From NCBI RefSeq assembly GCF_963576615.1, contig NC_088711.1, forward strand, positions 16,455,182 to 16,519,181: DNA of 64,000 nucleotides. The letters run 5' to 3'. Below, piece by piece: positions 56,377-64,000 of this stretch. The stretch comes from Watersipora subatra (lineage: Eukaryota; Bryozoa; Gymnolaemata; Cheilostomatida; Watersiporidae). Below the pieces are notes generated by a model, which had not been told where the DNA came from, searched no databases, and saw only the letters and a list, made by a program, of their open reading frames with translations. Every line of letters starts with the position of its first letter. The first letter of the stretch is position 1. The position numbers and the translations under genes are program-made.

Positions 56377-57355
56377 TTAACACTTTCGTTCTATTTTGTT
56401 TCTTTCAAACACTTCGAACTTATATTCTTGAAAATAAGTTAAAATTAACAGACTTGCCCTAAATATAATTAGCCATGAGATTTGAGCAAAGCATAGGTAT
56501 TTTGAGAAAGGACTACACACTAAACCTAACTAATATTACAAAGTTGGGCGGTGGAAATAATGGAATTTCCATTAGCCTAACTAACTACTAACTGCTAGCC
56601 CACTAACTGCTACACACCTAGCTCAGGAAAAACAAACCTATGTGAGAACCTCTGGGGATGGGATCTGAATGCTATTTTATATGAATGTACGATGTATTGC
56701 CCAGGTCAGTGAAAAACGCCATATTAGCCTACATGTATTTATATAATTATTTACGCCGACTTTTGCTGTTTATTATTTAATTCATTGTGTCAGATATCAT
56801 ACTATATCATATTAACTTTGACTATATCACATAAAATTTTATTATAATACATTACGCTAGCACCCTGGTGGTCTACTGCGCTGTGAGAGATTGTATATGT
56901 ACAGTAGAAGGTTCATATCAGCTTATCATATATGATGCTCAATTAAAGAATCTGGAGTTCTGGAAGGTGATCGAATTACTCGGTGTTAGAGTGTCCATCT
57001 ACCATGTTGAATGTCATGAGTTTCAATCTCAGGCCTTGGATATTTGGACAAACATAAATCTTATTTTAGTAAAGACTATATGAAACGTTGTACGATGTAT
57101 ATATTATAATATGCTATGGCATTAGGCTACTTTATATCGCTCTAAGTTCTATTATATTATTTCACACTGCATATTATCTGAATATGTAAACTTCTATATT
57201 GATAGAATATGATTAATGTAAAAGGATTATTAGATTTTTTATTCAAACTACATTTAATCTCTAAATTACATAAAATATCTAGTAGTGAATATTTCAGTTC
57301 CCTTTTTTGTGATTTTGCTAGACATTTGCTTGTTCCATGGCAATTTCGTGTTCCA
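56377..57355. other. Unassigned region
   Basis: No gene recognised. At about 56975-57045 'gttagagtgtccatctacc' and 'gagtttcaatctc' resemble the A- and B-box halves of a degraded tRNA-derived SINE. Confidence 0.4.
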
Positions 57356-57357
57356 TG

Positions 57358-58264
57358 TTTGATTTGCAACAGAATTTACGTTACAGTTGTTGGATATCGA
57401 AAGGTTTACCATGTCTTAATCTGCTGTGTTGTAGGTTCAAAATATGTGGAAATGTGATAACAAGCTCTTAAAGCTCAAAAACGAGCAGTTAAAAAACCGG
57501 CCGTAGGTTCGAGACCCTTATTTTGATGACGTATTCAGTTTATTATTATTATTGTTTTTACATGTGATGTTATTATGTGAAACGGCTGGAAATAAAAGGC
57601 TCAATATAAAACGTCTCGTAGCACGAGTTTATGACAAACACTTTGGGTTTCACCAAAGAGTCCTTATTAAATATTGATACTCACTACTTTACAGTTTCGT
57701 TTCAGCCTAGTCTAATCATCTAGTCATAATCTGAACATGTAACGATTACCGTATTGTAACCCATATTTCCTGCCAAATGGCGCGAACGATTTCTGCAGCA
57801 TTTTTTGACCATCACAGGTGACCAACAGGCTCCTCTTGTTTATCAGAGGATGATATGCACCATCTCTAGCTAAGATTAAAAAATTAAACTCATTTTTAAG
57901 CTAGGTTTTCAGATATCAGTGCTCAAAGTGACAGCATTACAATGATAATGAAATAGACGCGTAAGGACAACAGACATGGTTTTATTGAATAGTGTATATT
58001 TGAGAAAGTATTTCGACGAATGAGGTTACATGAAAGTGTAAGCAAAAGCACATCGTTTTCAACTAAATCACATTTGAGCCATTTTGAGAGGGATTCCAAC
58101 CAACGGCCGATTTTGTGATGGCTGCTATTAACTGTTCATTTTTGAGATTTTAAGAGCTTGTAATCATAATTCCACATTTAAACCTACAACACAGTAGAGT
58201 AATACATGGTGAATCTCTTGATACCATATAACTGTAATGTAAATTTTGTTGCAAGTCAACCTTT
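57358..58264. mobile_element. Element X copy 4
   Basis: Arms begin near 'ttgatttgcaacagaatt' and end 'gcaagtcaaccttt' (58264), followed by AATAA. The interior is inverted relative to copies 2 and 3 (for example the RNA-like 'cgaagtgttt' motif reads 'aaacactttggg'). About 900 bp, non-coding. Confidence 0.72.
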
Positions 58265-60391
58265 AATAACAAATTACTGAACTGAACTTATTTACTAAAC
58301 TGATTCCCTGATTACTAAAACTACAGCGAGCAAGGGCTTCCAACTCATTCACACTCTCTTTGAACACATATATTTTTTGTTTTGCTGTCATTTGAGCTTC
58401 CTTGACATCTAAGATGGTTGAGTGATAATTAAACGCAAGTTATTCTCCCTCATCCATTTAAAAACCATGGTTTATATGTTGTTGAAGAGTTCATTGAAGT
58501 CTGTGTTAATTCTCGACGCAATAACATGACTAGCCAACCATCATATGTCACTACTTCAGTCGCATCAAATTTTCAGACAACTTTTGAAGCGGCCGCTTCC
58601 GAGTCACTATCAGTAAGTTTCCATGATCACGTAGTTTTAAAATTAAAAATCTTTGACAAAAGAAGCTGATAGACCAAATTATTTGCGGGTAATGGAGTAT
58701 AAAAATGGTTTCATTATAAAAAAGAATCTATGCTATAAAGTTATCCATTTTAAGCTTTAGTTGACCTTCAACTTACCATTAGTATACTCGTAGAGTCTCA
58801 TTGCATATGGTTATTATTCTGGGAAAGAGTTCATTGTTCAAAAATGTTCGAATATTCAAACTCTAACAAAAACCGATAAGAAATATTTGAAGTTATGTTA
58901 ACAATAGTTATAGAAAGCTATTGATGAAAACTTAGCTAATAAGCAAATATTAAACTGAGCACCATTTAATCAGCGGTAAACGGATGTCTTAGGAAACCGC
59001 TAGTAGTACTTGAGCTAGCTAATCGAAGATGTTTATTTGGTCATATGACTTGCAGTTTTTAAAAGACAGCATATAAAAAAGTAATGAACTTGAACTGCTA
59101 GAACTGCTTTTTATTCCATATGCCTGGTTTACACAAAGGTGAATCTCTAACAAAACCGAGGAGAAACATTAGTTTTGTTTGGATGGTCACACCCTATCAG
59201 AGTTTGTCCAACTCGCTCACTCAGCCAATGACAATGCAAGCTATATTCTGATTGAGCCTGAATGTAACAGCCTTCCTCGATTGATAGCAACCAAGTCTTT
59301 TATGGCTGCATTTGGCTATCTTGTATACATATTTATTTATTTCTCACCATAAAACTACAAACAATAAAACACTTATTGCAACATTAAGATAGTAAAAGGC
59401 TACACACAGGTTTTTAGTAGTTGATAAAAAAAGTGATTGATAATTGACAAAAACAGAATGAGAAACATGAGCAAGCTATATAAAATACATTTATAAATAT
59501 CGTGATAAATAACGTAACTCTCTGACCCTTTCCAAAAAATAGTTGATAATTAAAGGCTGTTAAGATAAAATAGTGTAATAAAATTGCTAAGTTTCACAAC
59601 CTTGTAGTAAGGGAATATTTGTGAGAATTAATCTAAGAAAATGACATTAAGCCAAACTATGTGAAAACACCCTGCTGTGGCAGTGACAACACATAAGCGG
59701 TGAAAGTTTGGTGCCACACAACTACCACATTCATCTGGAAACAGATTTGATGGGATACTATGGTTAAGCGTAGGAATGGACCATCAACACTGCGACTGCA
59801 AAGTCAATAAACCAGTTACCTAATTGAAAAGGAGACTGTAAAATCTTATAGCTAATTGGCAGACCATTACACTGAACATCATTACTTTTTTTTGAACAAT
59901 CGGTCAATAGCATTGATCTAGCTTCATCCAATAGGAAGGCTACAAAAGCTATAACTGTCCAATCAAATCAATTATCTTCCCTAATGATCTTATTGAAACC
60001 TAAGATGACTTGATCACTACAAAACAGATAATCATTTTGGCTGAAATAATTTTGTTACAAGATTTCGGTATAGATTCCATTAGAGATGTCTCTTTGTGAG
60101 TTAAACCCTAAGCTTTGTTACATGTATTTCTTTATATTGTATATGCACGCAGTAGACCTGTGTGCTGGATTATGGGAAATTGTAAGGTTTATTGTCAAAA
60201 AAACTGTTTATTTTAGAGATACTTAAGTTAGCAGCTCAAACCAACCCTGCATGATATTAGTATTTACATAGTGATAAAAGAGCACTAGCAAAAGGAGAAC
60301 CACTGATCATAGTTTAACAAAGAGATATGATAAACTATATTTTGGATTAGCTAGTTTGAAGATAGCTCCATGTTGTACTCATGTTTTGTAG

Positions 60392-60439
60392 GGATGAGCA
60401 GATGCCAGCGCTGTTTCTGGTCTCCAAGTAAAGATAACG
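60392..60439 (+). pseudogene. Copy E exon 3
   Basis: 48 nt, TTTTGTAG|GG...AACG|GTAACT, GMSRCQRCFWSPSKDN. Border sites and phase are kept. Confidence 0.6.
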
Positions 60440-61507
60440 GTAACTATTATATTTTCACAACACTTACATATTTTTTTATTTTGTGATGCAGTGTGCGGGG
60501 TCAGAACACAAAAGCATCATTTTTTTTAAAATAATAAAAATGATATGTATCTTTTTCAAAATTCTAAAGATTGATATCTAAGCATTCAACAATCATTCAA
60601 GAGTTCAGCTGAATGTACATTGACCCATAGTCGGACAGAGTTTGTCAAACTTTTTATGAGGCGATAAAGTTCAAAAATTGGTTATTCTCGGCCGACCAAG
60701 AATATTAAAAAAAATTAAGCGAAATGCAGCTTGAATTTGCAAAGCATCACTTCGTTGCAATAATCAATCAAAGCAGATTGAGTTCAGTTCTTCTTCTCAT
60801 GCAAAACAAGTTAGCCTGCGGTAATTAACGTTAAAAATATTATGCATATCTGCACGCATGATATAAATTGGCAGCATATATCAATCAATATACAAGTATA
60901 TAATTATTTTTATATCAGTTGATATACAAGTATATACATTATACTTGTATACCGAATGATATAAAAAATATTTATATATACACTAGGTAAACTTTTGTTG
61001 TTGCAAGGGTAATAAAAATAATCACCCACTGAGTTTGAGTAACTTAAGCTAGTAACTCAAGCTAGTAAAGATCTTTATTATAACAGTCATCATGAAACCA
61101 GTTTGATGTTTCGCATAATGTTGTTACCTATAATGTTAAGCTGGCCAATAGTATTTTTGCAAGCGCTACAAAAGTATGTGCACACTTCTTCCACAGTTGG
61201 AAAGGGCAATATAGCATCGTGGTTTAGCATGCCTGTCGGAGGACTTGGAGGTTCTGAGTACAAATCCAATGTGAAGTAGATTTTTTATTCTTAGATTTTA
61301 ATCGCTATAATTAGATACACGAATGCCAGACACCATACGTTTGTCTTTTTTCACACAGTAACCTTTCCTAGTAATGTAAAGAAGGACAGACATGCAAAGA
61401 GGATAGTTTCAGCTCCAAATTGCTGTAAACATGTGTAAATGCGTATATGTAAGTACATGTAAGTCCATAAAACATCTAATTACATTTTTGTTTTCTACAT
61501 TATTTAG

Positions 61508-61595
61508 ACCATGATGACTCAGAGGAAAATAGCGATATAGAAGAAAACCAAGATAGTGAAAACAATAGAAGACGTTCTGGAAACTACTTTCTTTG
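61508..61595 (+). pseudogene. Copy E exon 4, phase broken
   Basis: TTATTTAG|AC then DHDDSEENSDIEENQDSENN RRRSGNYFLW (two segments), donor CTTTG|GTATGC. 88 nt leaves phase 2 rather than 1. Confidence 0.6.
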
Positions 61596-61599
61596 GTAT

Positions 61600-62800
61600 G
61601 CTTTTCATGTTTTGATGGCAGATAGTGACTAATAGTAAATACCAACTTTCTATTGCAATAATAACATAACAATGATAGTAAGCGCAAACTGCAGTTGTTT
61701 GTTTTTCAAGAATCCAAAATGAGATAGCCTAGTCTTAGATTGGCCTAATAACCGTGACCAACTTTTGTCGATTTTAATCTTGAAACATCCTGACAGTCAG
61801 ATCACCTCAAACTTAAAAAAACCATCACAAAAGATAGAAAATACGGATACTTTCTAATAAAATCTACTAAAGTTTTGTGTAAGTTAATCTTTAATATGTA
61901 AACAGACATGTTTGAATTGCAATTAAACATTCGGACATGTCCAATTCCCATCCAAACTTGAAAAGGCATCTAGAGAAACTTGTTGGCATCTAGAGATGAA
62001 ATTGTGCGCTCTCAAATTGAATCCTTGTACAGTTGAACTTTAGCGTGAACCCAACTCATAAAGTTTGTGATCATAATGGTAATGCACTATCTCCCTTGAA
62101 TCTCTGCTGCTGTAAGATATCTGTCCATTAAACTTATTTCTGAAGATTTCCAGCCTCCATTAGCAAAACATAAAACTGACTGAACATGTGTTATACAACT
62201 ATCAGAAGAAACAACTGATCCTAGCGTCAAATGAACGTTAGCTCAGAGCTTTAACTAGAGCCCATACTAGACTAGATAAGAATAATAGGCAACGATTTGC
62301 TTTAATTGTAGCTCGAACAACAGAATACAGGAACAACTACAGCAGTTTGACACATCTAAAAAAGCAGCGTTACTGTGACAGAGTGCAGTCAGTTTCCAAC
62401 TAATCACATCGTCGAAGCTTTCAATCTTTCCGCCAATAAAGAAGATTACCAGTCTTCCCTCCCTCCTAACCTTTTCACTGAGAAACTTTTAGACTTTTTG
62501 CAACTTAGGAGGAATTGGCAGCCAGCATTTCATTAAAGAGAAGCTCTGACCGTTCACAACCTGTTGATTGCTGGGAGAATTCAAGACTTGTATGAATACT
62601 GATATAGTAATAGTGGTTGCATGTAACAGTGAGATGTCTGTGTTTTGTCATACAACTAGATTCTGTTGCTACTATTAATAACAGTACGCCTAAACAGAGC
62701 AAATATAGAAATGTCTTATTTTCTGGGTGGATGCTTTAATGTGAAGGCATAATGTAACTGCCAAATGTCTAAAATAATGATATATAATAAATTAATAATA
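61600..62800. other. Copy E downstream intron-like sequence
   Basis: 61680-61880 aligns in reverse with copy B 8380-8610. After that nothing is recognised; 62330-62500 is somewhat richer in codon-like sequence but closed by stops. Confidence 0.45.
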
Positions 62801-62803
62801 TTA

Positions 62804-63340
62804 CTAGAAATTCCCCTGTCATACAGCCCGCGACTAAAGTGATATTGGAAAAAAGAAAGGGTACTGATGGTTGAGAAATGCAATATTAGCAGTCAAATGG
62901 CACTGCAGCGCAATAGGATAACTGCAACGGTAGCTGTAATGTACTGGGTGTGGGTGTTATTATATACAACAAACAGCAATAATGAGAGGAAAAGATTATA
63001 TGTTTATATCTCTCCCCCTGCAATAGGAGAGATGCAATATTGGCCAATATTAGAAGTAAAATGCACTGATATTATTAGAATAACAATATTACTAATATAG
63101 TAATATTAGAAAACCAATACACAATTTTCTTTCCAATTCCAAACGTCATAGCTAACAATATCACGAAGTTGTGATATTTATATAGATTTTTATAAAATCT
63201 ATTTAAAAAAGTGTTTGGTCATGACAAACAGCAATAATGAAAGAAAAAGATTATATGTTTATATCTCTCCCCCTGCAATAGGAGAAATGCAATATCAGAA
63301 GTAAAATGCACTGATATTATTAGAATAACCAATATTATTC
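62804..63340 (-). mobile_element. Helitron 3' part, inverted
   Basis: On the minus strand it ends GGGGAATTTCTAG at 62804, followed by T. The body matches the 3' halves at 26500-26800 and 54540-54882. The segment 'acaaacagcaataatgaaag' is present twice (62967 and 63223), so this copy also contains an internal duplication. No 5' TC end is found. Confidence 0.72.
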
Positions 63341-63663
63341 CAAATAAATAAATGTCTAAAATAATGGTACATAATAATATTATTATCCAATAGTCAATAT
63401 GCTAAGATGGTAAGGCAAAATCAACCAAGTACCAGATATCCATGTATGCTCTGGCTTTGGTAAAATACTTCAATGCAAATGTGCAATACAGCTAAATATG
63501 TACTGAACAATAAATCTGGCATTAGATCATAGATAACTCACAGTTATTAATAGATCTTCTTGTCAACAACCCTACCATGAGCATTTACGCTCATGGTATG
63601 GAGAATATGGGGAACAGGAATTGTTTGGAACAGACAAAGCAAGAAAGTGGGATAGCTACTTAC

Positions 63664-64000
63664 GGTATTTGAATGTCGTTGGATGAAAGCCAGCAAAATT
63701 CAGAGCGATGCTAATGAATAGCAGAAGGACTAGTGGAACAATCCCTTGAATGTTTGCCTGAGCTCTAGAATATTCTATACAGTCATGGTTTTTCCCATTC
63801 TTTATCTTTGCAGGCGTCGAAGGTTGAATTGAGTGTGCTGATGTCTGACGGCTGTCTACATCAGTTATGAGCTGTGTAGTAGCCATTTGTGTACCGCCTG
63901 GTGCGGTGTATGGCTCGGAAGCGTCTGCTTCAAAATTTGTTTGAGAATTTGATGCCACTGGAGTAGTGATAGCTGATGGTTGCCTAGTCATGTTATCGTA
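63664..64000 (-). CDS. Copy F: alternative stalk plus membrane exon (2b), partial
   Basis: Open frame from the right edge to a donor AATACC|GTAAGT at 63664 (phase 1, as exon 2 of copies B and C). From an ATG at 63991 it reads MTRQPSAITTPVASNSQTNF, then a Thr/Ser/Pro/Gln-rich stretch, then IQGIVPLVLLLFISIALNFA as a membrane segment and GFHPTTFKY. No signal peptide, so the ATG is probably internal and the exon is joined to upstream exons outside the window. The 5' half is homologous to 58526-58612. The intron that follows ('tagctatcccactttcttgc') matches copy C at about 34210-34260. Likely the stalk/membrane exon of a sixth paralogue or an alternative exon of one. Confidence 0.6.

Larger units (their letters stand above)
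58526..61595 (+). pseudogene. Copy E: inverted, internally deleted paralogue
   Basis: Plus-strand remnant of the family. Exon 2b fragment 58526-58612 (MTSQPSYVTTSVASNFQTTF...), exon 3 60392-60439, exon 4 61508-61595. Introns align in reverse with copy C (33960-34200) and copy B (8560-10050). Exon 2b has lost its membrane segment through a deletion that fused GCTTCCGAG to intron sequence. Exon 4 is 88 nt instead of 93/96, which breaks the phase. Exons 1, 2 and 5-8 are not seen. Confidence 0.65.

Noticed and set aside
55928-56380. 150-codon Ser/Leu/Pro open frame
   Set aside because: Pure translation of the CT satellite.
1-64000. CRISPR array or bacterial operon content
   Set aside because: The tandem repeats are direct minisatellites without unique spacers. 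Genes are spliced and the mobile elements are eukaryotic.

Overview
This is an AT-rich stretch of a metazoan nuclear genome. The evidence is GT-AG introns with short exons, no operons, and many decayed animal-type transposons (Helitron, hAT, P-element-like, TA-target elements, a non-LTR element with a restriction-like endonuclease, a Gypsy fragment). I cannot name the species. The repertoire fits an aquatic invertebrate, perhaps a lophotrochozoan, but that is a guess.

The backbone is a tandem family of one unrecognised transmembrane-protein gene, mostly on the minus strand. Copy A (only its first coding exon is recognised, at 1067-1298) runs off the left edge. Copy B (4746-12186) is the best model: eight exons splice in frame into a predicted 409-residue protein. 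It has a signal peptide, an eight-cysteine ectodomain, a Ser/Thr/Pro-rich stalk, one membrane segment and a long cytoplasmic tail with an acidic dileucine motif. Copy C (28708-38235) keeps the same 5' exons but has a different juxtamembrane exon and strongly diverged tail exons. Copy D (40056-50393) has lost its 5' exons, carries an in-frame stop and is split by a transposon and a retroelement. Copy E (58526-61595, plus strand) is an inverted, internally deleted fragment. Copy F (63664 to the right edge, minus) shows an alternative stalk plus membrane exon. Nearly all B and C introns are phase 1 at the ectodomain, stalk, membrane and tail joints, so exons can be exchanged without breaking the frame.

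The rest is transposon debris, much of it datable because paralogous copies preserve the empty site. A hAT element with an 8-bp target duplication (12753-15135) sits upstream of B. It is followed by an element carrying a broken nuclease-like/CXC gene (15475-17685), a P-element-like transposon (17703-20843), a Gypsy integrase tail (21255-21585) and several Helitrons (21616-22822, 25573-26800, 51266-54882, 62804-63340). Copy C carries a TA-target element with a second terminal-inverted-repeat element nested in it (31308-33486). Copy D carries a 3-kb TIR element (42258-45270) and an R2/R4-type retroelement lacking its reverse transcriptase (47642-49725). Simple repeats, minisatellites and large palindromes are frequent, and several are specific to one copy.

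No rRNA, intact tRNA or CRISPR array was seen. Exon models come from reading splice motifs, frame and paralogue conservation by eye. No transcript or database search was available.
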